Counted from the first letter of the stretch, positions 1 to 9,959 are shown. The stretch is 64,000 nucleotides of DNA from Lysinibacillus sp. PLM2 (GCA_023168345.1 AP025689.1:1610001-1674000), one strand, 5' to 3'. Notes: a model not told the origin generated them from the sequence alone. Numbers and translations: made by a program.

Positions 1-2152
1 TGATTCACTACATCCTTCTATAAAGAAAGCTTTAGAAGACAGAGGTATATCACAGTTATATACCCATCAGCGACAAGCTTTTGATTATGCAACGAGGGGA
101 GATTCTTTTACTGCAGTTACACCAACTGCATCGGGTAAATCCCTTTGCTATCATCTTCCTATCTTGCAAAAAATTCTCGAAGATTCTTCTAGTCGTGCAA
201 TCTACTTATTTCCAACGAAGGCTCTTGCACAAGATCAAAAAACAGATTTAAATAATTTAATAGAAAGTATGGGAGAAGAAATCCTAAGTTATACATATGA
301 TGGTGATACAGCACCAGCAATTCGGCAAAAAATCCGAAAAGCAGGACATATCGTTATGACTAACCCCGACATGCTACACTCAGGTATTTTACCTCACCAT
401 ACAAAATGGGTGTCTCTCTTTGAGAATTTGAAGTATATTGTCATTGATGAATTGCATACATATAAAGGTGTTTTCGGAAGTCATGTTGCTCATGTAATCA
501 GAAGACTAAAAAGAATTTGCGAATTTTATGGCAGTGATCCAATTTTCATTTGTACATCTGCAACGATTAAAAACCCTAAAGAATTAGCAGAAAAATTAAC
601 AAATACAAATCACCAACTAATAGCTGAATCAGGGGCTCCTGTTGGAAAGAAAACATTCCTATTCTATAACCCTCCAATCGTTCATCCGACTTTTGGCGTT
701 CGAAGAAGCAGTGTTTTAGAGGTAAGAGATTTAGCAACACGACTTTATCAAGCAGGTATTCAAACGATTGTTTTTGCCAAATCAAGAGTAAGGGTTGAAA
801 TGCTTGTAACCTATTTAAAAGAACTAACAAAAAAGAAAATTAATAATGAATCAATTAGAGGCTATCGTGGTGGCTATTTACCCAACGAACGACGCGCAAT
901 TGAAAAAGGATTAAGAGATGGTTCTATTCAAATTGTAGTTAGCACGAACGCTCTAGAATTAGGTGTAGATATTGGTCAATTACAGGCATGTATTATGACT
1001 GGCTATCCCGGTAATATAGCGAGTGCTTGGCAACAGGCTGGACGAGCAGGAAGGAGACAAGACTCCGCACTTATTATTTATGTTGCGGGTGCAACAGCTC
1101 TTGATCAATATGTTGTCAATAATCCTATGTATTTGTTAGGTAGCTCCCCAGAAGAGGCCTTGATTAATCCAGAAAATATTCTAATATTAATGGAGCATTT
1201 AAAATGTGCTGCTTTTGAATTACCATTTTCCATGACAGATAGCTACGGAGAGTTTGAAGTACAAGAGCTATTAGCTTTCTTAGAAGAAGAAGGTGTACTC
1301 ATTAAAACAAGCTCGAGCTGGTATTGGATGAGCGATCGATTCCCAGCTCATGAGATAAGCTTACGATCTGCTGCACAGGAAAATGTTGTCATTATAGACT
1401 GGTCAATTCAAGGGTCAACAAAAGTAATTGGTGAAATGGATACTTATAGTGCGATGACTTTACTTCATGAAGAAGCTATTTATTTACATCAAGGAATTCA
1501 ATATCAGGTTGAAAAGTTGGATTGGGAAGAGAAAAAAGCGTTTGTTCGGGAAGTGGATGTTGATTATTATACGGATGCAAATCTAGCTGTTGAATTGAAA
1601 GTTTTAAGCGAAGATAAAAGTAAATCATATAAGAATGCAACCGTAAGCTTTGGAGACGTTAGTTTACTAGCAATTCCAACAATTTTTAAGAAGATTCGCT
1701 TTAACACACATGAAAATATCGGTTCAGGGAAAATTCATATCCCACCATTAGAAATGCATACAAATTCAACGTGGCTTTCTTTTGATATGCCGGAAAACTG
1801 GTCAGAGGAAATGTTAACGGATGCATTAACAGGAGCTGCATATGCGATCGGCTCTTTTGTGCCATTATTTATACAATGCGATCGTAATGATTTGTCCGTT
1901 GTCCCACAAGTGAAATCCATTCATAATGAAAAGCCAACGCTTTTTATTTATGATAGCTATCCAGGAGGCATTGGATTAAGTGAAAAGGTTTATGATATAT
2001 TAGATGCCATTTTTGAAGAATCCATCTCTCATGTTGAAGGATGTCCTTGTGAGAATGGATGTCCCTCATGTATCGGTGCACAAGATAGTTTGCAAAATGG
2101 TAAAGAAAAAGTATTGAAAATATTATCCTTATTGTTAAATGAGATGAAGTGA
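1..2152 (+). CDS. mrfA: MrfA/YprA-type DEAD/DEAH helicase (5' end outside window)
   Basis: This is a superfamily 2 DNA helicase of the YprA/MrfA family, which in B. subtilis works with MrfB in excision repair of mitomycin-type DNA damage. The frame is open from base 2, so the gene begins before the window; the first ATG/TTG-like codon at 164 is internal. Visible motifs in order: YTHQRQ (Q motif), TPTASGKS (Walker A, around base 120), DELH box, CTSAT (motif III), STNALELGVDIG and QQAGRAGRRQ (motifs V and VI). The C-terminus carries a four-cysteine cluster (CPCENGCPSC) typical of the DUF1998 part. About 716 residues are in the window, against roughly 750 in B. subtilis, so only a few dozen N-terminal residues are missing. 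The next gene, mrfB, starts 6 bp downstream. Confidence 0.93.
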   Translation, partial: DSLHPSIKKALEDRGISQLYTHQRQAFDYATRGDSFTAVTPTASGKSLCYHLPILQKILEDSSSRAIYLFPTKALAQDQKTDLNNLIESMGEEILSYTYDGDTAPAIRQKIRKAGHIVMTNPDMLHSGILPHHTKWVSLFENLKYIVIDELHTYKGVFGSHVAHVIRRLKRICEFYGSDPIFICTSATIKNPKELAEKLTNTNHQLIAESGAPVGKKTFLFYNPPIVHPTFGVRRSSVLEVRDLATRLYQAGIQTIVFAKSRVRVEMLVTYLKELTKKKINNESIRGYRGGYLPNERRAIEKGLRDGSIQIVVSTNALELGVDIGQLQACIMTGYPGNIASAWQQAGRAGRRQDSALIIYVAGATALDQYVVNNPMYLLGSSPEEALINPENILILMEHLKCAAFELPFSMTDSYGEFEVQELLAFLEEEGVLIKTSSSWYWMSDRFPAHEISLRSAAQENVVIIDWSIQGSTKVIGEMDTYSAMTLLHEEAIYLHQGIQYQVEKLDWEEKKAFVREVDVDYYTDANLAVELKVLSEDKSKSYKNATVSFGDVSLLAIPTIFKKIRFNTHENIGSGKIHIPPLEMHTNSTWLSFDMPENWSEEMLTDALTGAAYAIGSFVPLFIQCDRNDLSVVPQVKSIHNEKPTLFIYDSYPGGIGLSEKVYDILDAIFEESISHVEGCPCENGCPSCIGAQDSLQNGKEKVLKILSLLLNEMK

Positions 2153-2158
2153 TATTTT

Positions 2159-3427
2159 ATGTCATATGAAAATAAAATAATGCAGTTGAAAAAAATGCTA
2201 GGTGACAAAAAAGAAAAACAAGAACAAAAAACACAATTTCAAAAGCCTACTAAACCTACATACATTCTGGAGTGGGAAAAGAGTGGCTTAACTTCGATTG
2301 AAAATGACTTTGGTGTTGTGTTAAAAAGGCAGGTGGAGTATCCACTTAACTTTAAACATGGTCATTATGAATTAGGTGGATTTTTTGATGCCATTGAGAA
2401 GTGGGAAAGTTCTAACGTTAATCATCCATTTTCATTATCCTTTGATGAAGATATCCTCTTTTTTGACACAGAAACAACAGGTTTAAAAGGAGTCGGCACA
2501 CATATCTTTTTAATTGGTGTAATTGAAGTATCGAACGATAAATTTATTTTAACTCAGTATGTTTTAGCAGATCCGGAAAATGAGACGGCCTTTTTATTTG
2601 AGTCTAAATTTTGGCAAAGATCAAAAACAATCGTAACGTATAATGGGAAAAGCTTTGATTGGCCACAACTTGAAACAAGATGGACATTACATCAACGACA
2701 CCTCCCAAAGTTAAAAGAGCATCGACAAATAGATTTGCTTCATAGTTCTAAACGAATATGGAAAAATAATTTAGAAAAAATGAAGTTATCTTCAGTAGAG
2801 GAAGAAAAATTAGGCTTTAAACGTATTGGAGATATTCCGGGGTTTTTAGCTCCAATAATTTATGCCGATGCGATTAAAAGTGGAAATGCCGAGACGCTAA
2901 TGAAAGTGCTCGTGCATAATGAGTGGGATTTACTATCTTTAATAACACTATATATTCACTCTACAAATATTCTGCTAGAGAACAAGATTGAAGAGGCAGC
3001 AACGACAATCACAAATGTAGGGAAATGGTATAAGGATTTAAAACAAAAAGATGAAAGTGAATTGTTTTTAAGAAGTGTGACGAACAATTTCAATGAAGAA
3101 GATTCAGGCCTTGCTAATTATTATTTAGGATTTGAACTAAAGAAAAATGCACAATATAAAGATGCTGTCATTTCATTCGAAAAATCAATCCCCTATATTG
3201 AGGTCAAAAAGAAAATTAAAGCCTTTGAACAGCTAGCTATGATTCACGAGCATCAATTTAAATCCTTTAATAAAGCTTTAGATTATACGATTCAAGGGAT
3301 ACATTTAATTGAGAAAACAAATGCTTATACTAATGAACAGAAAATAAAGTTATTGCAAAGCTGGGAAAAGAGATACCAACGAATTGAGAATAAGGGAAAT
3401 ATTATTGAAAATCCCAATGGAAAATAA
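2159..3427 (+). CDS. mrfB: MrfB/YprB-type DnaQ-fold exonuclease with TPR-like C-terminus
   Basis: This is a 422-aa predicted metal-dependent 3'-5' exonuclease, the partner of the upstream helicase in the MrfAB repair pathway known from B. subtilis. The DEDD-type nuclease motifs are visible: FFDTETTGL (Exo I, about residue 100), VTYNGKSFDWP (Exo II) and HNEWDLLSL (Exo III). After residue 270 the sequence becomes helical and repeat-like, consistent with the tetratricopeptide region of YprB. The ATG lies 6 bp after the mrfA stop, so the two are probably one transcript. Length matches the B. subtilis protein (about 413 aa). The N-terminal 40 residues are charged and rich in Lys/Gln. Confidence 0.9.
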   Translation: MSYENKIMQLKKMLGDKKEKQEQKTQFQKPTKPTYILEWEKSGLTSIENDFGVVLKRQVEYPLNFKHGHYELGGFFDAIEKWESSNVNHPFSLSFDEDILFFDTETTGLKGVGTHIFLIGVIEVSNDKFILTQYVLADPENETAFLFESKFWQRSKTIVTYNGKSFDWPQLETRWTLHQRHLPKLKEHRQIDLLHSSKRIWKNNLEKMKLSSVEEEKLGFKRIGDIPGFLAPIIYADAIKSGNAETLMKVLVHNEWDLLSLITLYIHSTNILLENKIEEAATTITNVGKWYKDLKQKDESELFLRSVTNNFNEEDSGLANYYLGFELKKNAQYKDAVISFEKSIPYIEVKKKIKAFEQLAMIHEHQFKSFNKALDYTIQGIHLIEKTNAYTNEQKIKLLQSWEKRYQRIENKGNIIENPNGK

Positions 3428-3582
3428 AATATTTCCTATAAATAAAATTATCATTTCCCGGGGAAGCGCATAATATGACATTTTTTAATGAAAAAACTAT
3501 TATATGTTGACATATTTCCCGAAATTCAAATTTTTACTATTTCGATTAATATGTTAGAAATTTAGTATAATTAGTCTTTTCG

Positions 3583-3613
3583 TTCACTTTTCATCAAGTG
3601 CATATGTTATAAT
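3583..3613 (+). promoter_or_regulatory. Probable gpsB promoter
   Basis: A perfect -10 box TATAAT at 3608-3613 lies 36 bp before the gpsB start. The best -35 match is TTCACT at 3583-3588, but its 19-bp spacer is long, so the -35 is uncertain. Confidence 0.4.
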
Positions 3614-3649
3614 GAAATTACGTATGTTTCATATGGAAGGGCGATGTGA

Positions 3650-3943
3650 ATGGAAATTAAGTTAAATTCAAAAATAATCTTAGAAAAAGAATTTAAAAAA
3701 AAGATGAATGGATATAGCGTTGACCAAGTTGATCAGTTCTTAGATCAAATTATGGAAGATTATGACGCTTTTGATAAAATAGTGGCTGAACTTCAGGCTG
3801 AAAATAAACGTTTAAAAGAAGAGTTGCAAAACGCTCCTAGAAAACCTGTAACAAGTCAATCATTGGGTAATACTAATTTTGATATATTAAAAAGACTTTC
3901 TAATCTAGAAAAGCATGTTTTTGGTAGCAAATTATCCGAATAA
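3650..3943 (+). CDS. gpsB: Cell division regulator GpsB
   Basis: This is a 97-aa DivIVA-family coiled-coil protein. GpsB shuttles between the septum and the lateral wall and helps place penicillin-binding proteins. The N-terminal lipid-binding/PBP-docking domain is clear (KEFKKKMNGYSVDQVDQFLD, residues about 14-33), followed by a coiled coil (about 35-70), a variable linker and a short C-terminal helix (FDILKRLSNLEKHVFG). Length is typical. It sits directly before rnpB, as in B. subtilis. The start follows a GGAAGGG ribosome binding site. Confidence 0.95.
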   Translation: MEIKLNSKIILEKEFKKKMNGYSVDQVDQFLDQIMEDYDAFDKIVAELQAENKRLKEELQNAPRKPVTSQSLGNTNFDILKRLSNLEKHVFGSKLSE

Positions 3944-3960
3944 TAATTTCTTCGCATTTA

Positions 3961-3989
3961 TTGTAATTTCATTTTATTTTTAGTATAAT
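3961..3989 (+). promoter_or_regulatory. rnpB promoter
   Basis: TTGTAA (3961-3966), a 17-bp spacer and TATAAT (3984-3989) form a near-consensus sigma-A promoter. It places the transcription start a few bases before the conserved 5' strand of RNase P RNA. Confidence 0.8.
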
Positions 3990-3996
3990 AGTTACA

Positions 3997-4393
3997 TGTG
4001 AAATTCGAGTAATCGCTGCAACGTATAACGTTGTAGAGGAAAGTCCATGCTCACACGGCTCTGAGATGACCGTAGTGTTCGTGCTTACTGAAAAAATAAG
4101 GTAAGGCAAGGCTAGCCTTGACGGCGGAAGGAAAACCTAAGTCTTATGATATGGTTGACACTTCCTGAAAGTGCCACAGTGACGGAGCTTCATCGGAAAC
4201 GGTGAAGGTGGAACGAGGTAAACCCCACGAGTGAGAAACCCAAATTATGGTAGGGGCACTCTCCTGAAGGAAATGAACGGATGGAGGGACGCGGAATTTC
4301 CGCGTAGATAGATGATTACTACCCGATGAGTACGAGGCTTATGCTGTTTGAGTACACGGGAACAAAACATGGCTTATTGAATTTCCATGATTA
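3997..4393 (+). ncRNA. rnpB: RNase P RNA, type B
   Basis: This is the catalytic RNA of ribonuclease P, which trims 5' leaders from tRNA precursors. Universal blocks are readable: GAGTAATCGCTGCA near the 5' end, GAGGAAAGTCCATGCTC, GAAAGTGCCACAGTGACG, GGTAAACCCC with GAGAAACCCAAAT, TAGATAGATGA, and GAACAAAACATGGCTTA near the 3' end. The closing P1 helix is seen as GAAATTC at the 5' end pairing with GAATTTC at 4379-4385. The arrangement matches the Bacillus type B architecture and the gene lies between gpsB and ypsC as in B. subtilis. The ends are set from P1 and the promoter, good to about 5 bases. Confidence 0.95.
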
Positions 4394-4511
4394 AATAAAA
4401 TAATTATTAATTAATGAAAATTTTCATTTACTAAATACACCATTTAAAGGGTAATATTCATTTTAATATTATCAATGGTTAAGTGAAGAAAGAGCTCGAT
4501 GCTCATTAAAG

Positions 4512-4545
4512 AAGGCTCTCCATTTTTTTGGAGAGCCTTTCTTTT
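4512..4545 (+). terminator. Intrinsic terminator downstream of rnpB
   Basis: A perfect 10-bp stem (4512-4521 with 4530-4539; AAGGCTCTCC arm) closes an 8-base T-rich loop and is followed by a T-rich tail. It lies about 120 bases past the mature RNase P RNA and just before the GGDEF/EAL gene. Confidence 0.85.
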
Positions 4546-4563
4546 AGGGATAGGTGATAAAAA

Positions 4564-6318
4564 ATGGAAAAAAATAAAAATCTTACAGATTTAAACATAA
4601 ATCATCCTATATCGAAATACCCGAATGAATGTGTGGATAAAATTTTTGAGACTGTTTCAGAAGGAATTATGATTACTGATCGGCAATTAAAAATTCTTTC
4701 AGTAAATCCTGCCTTTGAATTTGTAACAGGGTACGATCAATTTGAGGTTATTGGGAAAACTCCGAAAATTCTCCAATCTGGCATACATGACAAATCCTTT
4801 TACCAAACGATGTGGAAGAATTTAAAAGAATATGGGATATGGCAAGGGGAAATTTGGAACCGCCGAAAAACTGGAGATTTGTATCCAGAGTCTCTGAAGA
4901 TTATGGAAATTAAAAATTCTAAAGGTGAAGTCACAAATTATTGCGGTATCTTTACAGATTTATCTGAAAGAAAAATCGTTGAAAATGAATTAGAAAAACG
5001 AGCTTTGACAGATTCTCTTACAGAAGTAAACAATCGATTCGCTTTTCTTGAAAGAATGAATACACTATTAGAGTCTTCAAAGAAAATGTCGATGCAAGTA
5101 TTACATGCGGTTTTCTTCTTAGATTTAGATCGTTTTAAGCAAGTAAATGATACTTTAGGTCATTCCATTGGTGACCAATTGCTTGTGGAAGTAGCCAAAA
5201 GGTTAAAAGTACTATTAAAAAATAAGGATATTCTAGCAAGATATGGTGGAGATGAGTTTGTATTAACGTTAACCAATATCCATCATCCTCGAGAGGCAGC
5301 AAAATTTGCTGAAAAAATTATAAAAACAATTGAAAAACCGGTCATTATTAATGATCAAGAAATCTATATTTCAACAAGTGTGGGTATTAGTATTTATCCT
5401 CATGACGGCCATTCTACCGACGAGTTAGTAAATCGTGCAGATAAAGCAATGTACTTTTCAAAGCAAAATGGAAGAAATGGTTTTGCATTTTATTTTGAAG
5501 ATTTAAATATCGATACTAGAAGAGTATTAGTACTTGATACTGAAATTCGAAAAGCGATAGAGAATAAAGATTTCGAACTTTATTTTCAGCCGAAAGTATC
5601 CATAGGTGATAATAAAATAGTAGGGATTGAGGCACTAGTACGATGGGAAAATGAAAAGCTCGGTTTTGTTTCTCCAAATGAATTTATTCCTTTTGCAGAA
5701 GAAACAGGTTTAATCATTCCAATTAGCGAAATAATTATAGAAAAGGCCTGTGAAGAGCTTAGGATATTGAGAAATGCCGGCTTTTATGATCTAACGATTG
5801 CAATAAATATCTCTAGTATCCATTTCCATCAATACTCTTTTTTAGATTCCATTAAGAATATATTAGAAAAAAATAATACATCGGCTCAAAACTTTGAAAT
5901 CGAAGTGACGGAACGGACAGTTATGAATAGTGATTCTGATACAATACGTAAACTTGTTCGTTTAAAACAACTAGGATTTAAATTATCCATCGATGATTTT
6001 GGAACGGGATATTCTTCATTAAGTTACTTAGTTCGTTTCCCACTTGATTATTTAAAAATTGACCGCAGTTTTATTCAGCATATTATTACACTTGATGATA
6101 AACAGGCGGTTGTGGATGCCATCATTCAAATGGCCCATCGTTTAAAAATGGAAGTTGTAGCTGAGGGTGTTGAAAGTGTCCAACAGTTAAACCTTTTAAA
6201 GGAGATGGGTTGCGATTATATTCAAGGATATTACTATTCAAGACCTGTACCAATGGATGAATTAATCGAATTCTTACAAATATGGGAAGTAGTTCATCAA
6301 GAGAGGATAGAAGAATGA
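4564..6318 (+). CDS. PAS-GGDEF-EAL cyclic-di-GMP turnover protein
   Basis: This is a 584-aa soluble regulator that probably makes and/or breaks cyclic di-GMP. Domain order: PAS sensor (about 25-135), diguanylate cyclase with an intact RYGGDEF active site (about 145-310), and an EAL phosphodiesterase (about 330-575) with EALVRW, EVTER, DDFGTGYSSLSYL, KIDRSFI and EGVES present. Both catalytic motifs look intact. The position of the usual RxxD product-inhibition site before GGDEF reads KNKD, so feedback control may be absent. No membrane segment is seen. Its TGA stop overlaps the ATG of ypsC (ATGA), implying translational coupling. No equivalent sits at this position in B. subtilis, so it appears inserted into a conserved gene order. 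Confidence 0.93.
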   Translation: MEKNKNLTDLNINHPISKYPNECVDKIFETVSEGIMITDRQLKILSVNPAFEFVTGYDQFEVIGKTPKILQSGIHDKSFYQTMWKNLKEYGIWQGEIWNRRKTGDLYPESLKIMEIKNSKGEVTNYCGIFTDLSERKIVENELEKRALTDSLTEVNNRFAFLERMNTLLESSKKMSMQVLHAVFFLDLDRFKQVNDTLGHSIGDQLLVEVAKRLKVLLKNKDILARYGGDEFVLTLTNIHHPREAAKFAEKIIKTIEKPVIINDQEIYISTSVGISIYPHDGHSTDELVNRADKAMYFSKQNGRNGFAFYFEDLNIDTRRVLVLDTEIRKAIENKDFELYFQPKVSIGDNKIVGIEALVRWENEKLGFVSPNEFIPFAEETGLIIPISEIIIEKACEELRILRNAGFYDLTIAINISSIHFHQYSFLDSIKNILEKNNTSAQNFEIEVTERTVMNSDSDTIRKLVRLKQLGFKLSIDDFGTGYSSLSYLVRFPLDYLKIDRSFIQHIITLDDKQAVVDAIIQMAHRLKMEVVAEGVESVQQLNLLKEMGCDYIQGYYYSRPVPMDELIEFLQIWEVVHQERIEE

Positions 6319-7451
6319 CAAAATTACAGTTAGTAGCAACAAGTGCAATGGGCTTAGAATCCATAGTAGCTGAAGAAGTACAAAATTTAGGCTATGAAAC
6401 AAAAGTAGATAATGGAAAGGTTTATTTTGAAGGCGATGAACTAGCAATTGCAAGATGTAATCTTTGGTTGCGTGTTGCAGATCGTGTCAAAATTGTTGTT
6501 GCCCAATTTCCTGCCACTACGTTCGATCAATTATTTGAAAGTACAAAATCAATTGATTGGGGAAAATATTTACCTGTGGATGCCGCATTTCCTGTTTCGG
6601 GGAAATCAGTAAAGTCAAAGCTTTTTAGTGTCCCTGATTGCCAAGCGATTGTGAAAAAGGCAATAGTAGAAAGAATGAAACAACACTATAAGCGTTTAGG
6701 ATTTTTGGATGAATCTGGTGCTACTTTTAAAATCGAAGTTTCAATTTTAAAAGATGTGGCAACAATCACTATTGATACGTCTGGAGCTGGCTTACATAGA
6801 CGGGGATATCGTCAGTCGCAAGGTGAAGCACCTTTAAAAGAAACATTAGCAGCAGCTTTAGTAAAGGTTTCAAAATGGAACCCAGATCGTCCGTTTGTCG
6901 ATTTATTCTGTGGGTCTGGAACGATCCCTTTAGAAGCAGCAATGATTGGCCAAAATATAGCACCAGGCTATAACCGTGAATTTATATCAGAACAATGGAA
7001 TTGGATTAAATCAAAGGTATGGGAAGAAGCTCGTGATGAAGCAGACTCTCTTGCTAATTATAATCAGCCACTTGAGATAATCGGTTCAGATATAGATCAT
7101 AAAATGGTATCCATTGCTGAAGCTAATGCTCTAGAAGCTGGTTTTAGTGATCTAGTAACATTTAAACAAATGCAGGCAACAGATTTTACGACGAGATTAA
7201 CGGATGGAGTTATTATTTCAAACCCACCATATGGGGAGCGTATAGGTGAAATAGAAACCATTGAAAGGGTAATTAGAGATTTAGGCAATGTGATGAAAAA
7301 TTACCCAACTTGGTCTGTTTATATGCTATCGTCAATGGAAAATTTTGAAGAGTTATACGGTAAAAAAGCAACGAAGAAAAGAAAATTATTCAATGGATTT
7401 ATTAGGACAGATTTATACCAATTCTGGGGTCAAAAATCAAAGCGTGACTAA
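6315..7451 (+). CDS. ypsC: THUMP-domain RNA methyltransferase, YpsC family
   Basis: This 378-aa SAM-dependent methyltransferase is related to the RlmL/RlmK family that modifies guanine in 23S rRNA; the exact target in Bacillus is less certain. It has an N-terminal ferredoxin-like/THUMP region (LVATSAMGLESIVAEEV start), a Rossmann-fold SAM site (DLFCGSGTIPLEAAMIG) and the N-6/N-2 type catalytic motif NPPYGER. The longer frame opening at 6282 lies inside the previous gene; the ATG at 6315 overlapping that gene's stop and giving the conserved MTKLQLVAT start is preferred. Synteny with rnpB is conserved. A terminator follows at 7484. Confidence 0.9.
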   Translation: MTKLQLVATSAMGLESIVAEEVQNLGYETKVDNGKVYFEGDELAIARCNLWLRVADRVKIVVAQFPATTFDQLFESTKSIDWGKYLPVDAAFPVSGKSVKSKLFSVPDCQAIVKKAIVERMKQHYKRLGFLDESGATFKIEVSILKDVATITIDTSGAGLHRRGYRQSQGEAPLKETLAAALVKVSKWNPDRPFVDLFCGSGTIPLEAAMIGQNIAPGYNREFISEQWNWIKSKVWEEARDEADSLANYNQPLEIIGSDIDHKMVSIAEANALEAGFSDLVTFKQMQATDFTTRLTDGVIISNPPYGERIGEIETIERVIRDLGNVMKNYPTWSVYMLSSMENFEELYGKKATKKRKLFNGFIRTDLYQFWGQKSKRD

Positions 7452-7483
7452 ATAATCTTTGTACCTTGGTTGATATGATTTAG

Positions 7484-7516
7484 CGGAAGGAGTTCTATCA
7501 ACAACTCCTTCCGTTT
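7484..7516 (+). terminator. Intrinsic terminator after ypsC
   Basis: An 11-bp perfect stem (CGGAAGGAGTT with AACTCCTTCCG) encloses an 8-base loop and is followed by a short T-containing tail. Confidence 0.7.
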
Positions 7517-7555
7517 CAATGTCTAATGTAGACATTTATGAAGGAGATATTATTT

Positions 7556-9448
7556 ATGAGACAATCTTTACCATTCCTATTAACAAAAGACAAATCCTTT
7601 TTTGACTCATTAAGTGACTGGATCGGTGACGTACTTTATGATGAGTTGCCAGAAAAAGGACTCGAATGTCGTGATGAACAAATCTTTATGGCATACCAAA
7701 TAGAAAAGGCGTTGAAAGAAAAGACGGTTTTATTTGCAGAAGCTGGTGTTGGAACAGGAAAAACCATCGCTTACTTACTACCCGCTATTTCTTATGCAAG
7801 ATATACAGGTAGACCTGCATTAATAGCTTGTGCTGACGAAACATTAATCGATCAGTTAGTAAAAGAAGGCGGAGATATTGAGAAATTACGAGATCTCCTT
7901 AATTTAAATGTTGATGTACGTTTAGCGAAATCCCGTGATCAATATTTATGTTTAAAACGTTTTGAAGAAGCAGAGAAAATTGAAACTGATGAGTGGATAG
8001 ATGATATTGCTATTTCCTTACCAGAGAATGTTTATGGAAAAGGTTCTATTCAACCATATGGAGCAAGAAGTGATTATCCAGCAGTAAGCGATGAATCTTG
8101 GGATAAAGTAAATTATAATTCTCTTATGCAATGTGGTGTTTGCGAATTAAGAAATCGTTGTGGTCAAACGTTGCATCGAGCACATTATCGTAGCTCGACA
8201 GATTTAATTATCTGTTCTCAAGATTTTTTAATGGAACATTTAGCTACAAAAGAATCGCGTGAAAGAGAAGGGCATTTACCACTTCTTCCAGATGTATCGA
8301 TGGTTGTTCTAGATGAAGGACATTTACTTGAATACGCTGCCCAAAAAGCGATGACTTATAAAGTTCAAAGTCATACAATCGTGAACCTATTAGATCGTTT
8401 AATGGTTGATGGAGTACGAGAAACGACATTATATGCAATGGAAAAACTACAGGATGATCATGATTTATTTTTTGATCAACTACGAGATGATGTTGTTCAA
8501 TCAGAAGAAAGCCGAAAAAAAATAAACAAATCCAAGCAATTACTATCCTATGGAAAACAATTAGTTCAGGATGTTGAAAAGCTTCTAGAGGAGTTTGTTT
8601 TTGAATCAGAGCTATACATGATCCCAGAGTATGAGCTGAATATGGCAGAAGAGTTTTTAGAGCTTTATCAAGCGTCCATTAAAATTTTTATAGCGCAAGG
8701 AGATGCTGTTGATTGGTTAGAAGAAACCGATGGCGAAGAAACTTTAGTGATTATGCCAAGGCTGATAACAGAAGTTTTAGAGGAAAAGCTTTTCTCAAAA
8801 AAATTACCAATTATCTTCTCATCTGCAACACTCTCTGTAAATAAAGATTTCTCTTACATTGCTAAAAGCTTAGGAATATCCAATTACATGTCATTTAGTG
8901 TACCTTCACCATTTGATTATGAAGAAGTAATGAAAATATATGTTAATGAAGTCAATCAATCTGAAAAAGTTAAAATAGTAGAGAATCTACTTAAAGAGAA
9001 ACAGAAAACATTAATTTTATTTAAATCGAAACATTCGATGTTGAAATTCAAATCAGATTTATCATTAATGACTCGTTTATCTATAGCATTTGAAGGAGAT
9101 CAGGAATTATCTTCAACAGTACAACAGTTTCAACATGGTGAAGTTAATACTTTATGCTCTTACCATTTATGGGAGGGCCTTGATTTGCCCGAGGAATCTT
9201 TAACGAGGGTAGTAATTTTTGATTTACCATTCCCACCAAACGATCCATTATTTGATGCAAAACGTTCGTTTGCAGAAAATCCGTTTGAAGAAGTGGATTT
9301 ACCATTTATGCTTTTACGATTACAGCAAGGGATTGGACGATTAATACGAACTTCTAAAGACCATGGGGAAATCCATTTACTATTAAATCAAGAAGAAGCA
9401 AAAGTAAAAAATCAATTTATTAATATTTTACCTGTGAAGCCGGAATAG
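7556..9448 (+). CDS. ypvA: DinG/YpvA-family ATP-dependent DNA helicase
   Basis: This is a 630-aa superfamily 2 helicase of the XPD/DinG type, likely a 5'-3' DNA helicase in repair or recombination. Motifs: AEAGVGTGKT (Walker A), DEGH box, FSSATLS, LWEGLDLPEESL and QGIGRLIRTSKDHG. Cysteines in YLCLKRF and in CGVCELRNRCG, between motifs Ia and II, fit the iron-sulfur cluster of XPD-like helicases. The frame opens at 7538, but an AAGGAGA ribosome binding site at 7541-7547 sits 8 bp before the ATG at 7556, so that start is used. A terminator and then a group II intron follow the stop. Confidence 0.9.
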   Translation: MRQSLPFLLTKDKSFFDSLSDWIGDVLYDELPEKGLECRDEQIFMAYQIEKALKEKTVLFAEAGVGTGKTIAYLLPAISYARYTGRPALIACADETLIDQLVKEGGDIEKLRDLLNLNVDVRLAKSRDQYLCLKRFEEAEKIETDEWIDDIAISLPENVYGKGSIQPYGARSDYPAVSDESWDKVNYNSLMQCGVCELRNRCGQTLHRAHYRSSTDLIICSQDFLMEHLATKESREREGHLPLLPDVSMVVLDEGHLLEYAAQKAMTYKVQSHTIVNLLDRLMVDGVRETTLYAMEKLQDDHDLFFDQLRDDVVQSEESRKKINKSKQLLSYGKQLVQDVEKLLEEFVFESELYMIPEYELNMAEEFLELYQASIKIFIAQGDAVDWLEETDGEETLVIMPRLITEVLEEKLFSKKLPIIFSSATLSVNKDFSYIAKSLGISNYMSFSVPSPFDYEEVMKIYVNEVNQSEKVKIVENLLKEKQKTLILFKSKHSMLKFKSDLSLMTRLSIAFEGDQELSSTVQQFQHGEVNTLCSYHLWEGLDLPEESLTRVVIFDLPFPPNDPLFDAKRSFAENPFEEVDLPFMLLRLQQGIGRLIRTSKDHGEIHLLLNQEEAKVKNQFINILPVKPE

Positions 9449-9480
9449 AAAAAACAGGTCCCAGCCTGTTTTTCTTTTTA
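9449..9480 (+). terminator. Terminator of the DinG-like helicase gene; group II intron landing site
   Basis: AAAACAGG (9451-9458) pairs with CCTGTTTT (9465-9472), followed by a T tract. The group II intron begins about 3 bases after the tail, which is the classic insertion preference of class C introns. Confidence 0.85.
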
Positions 9481-9959
9481 TTGTGTGCCAGGCATGGCAA
9501 CTATCTAGGTGGTGAAAGTCCACTGTGGGGGTACACATCGACCAACCACTAAGGAAGCGCAAGGTACTTATCGTGAGATAAGGGCTGGAGGAAGCGTGGA
9601 ATAAAATCTTGGCTCGACGAACAGAAATCTGATACCAAGGCTCTACAAAGGGATAAGGCTCCAATACAAGTCAAAGTCCAAAAGATGTGCGTAACTTTGT
9701 AGGGTAAATCAGGCGAGTAAAAGAGGAAAGATAGTTGTCTTACCCTGGGAGGTCTTGCGGATGTATAAAAAATACAGTCGAAAACGGTTAGTCGCAAGAA
9801 GTCAGCAGAAGCCATAGTAATGACCATTGGTCATGAAGGGCCGAACAATTTATAGTGTTTCAACACCACAAATGCGTAAGCGACGGACTCCGAATGTGTT
9901 AATGGTGAAAGTATGAGCGTATCTCAAATGATAACCAAAATGGAGGTATTACTTACTAC

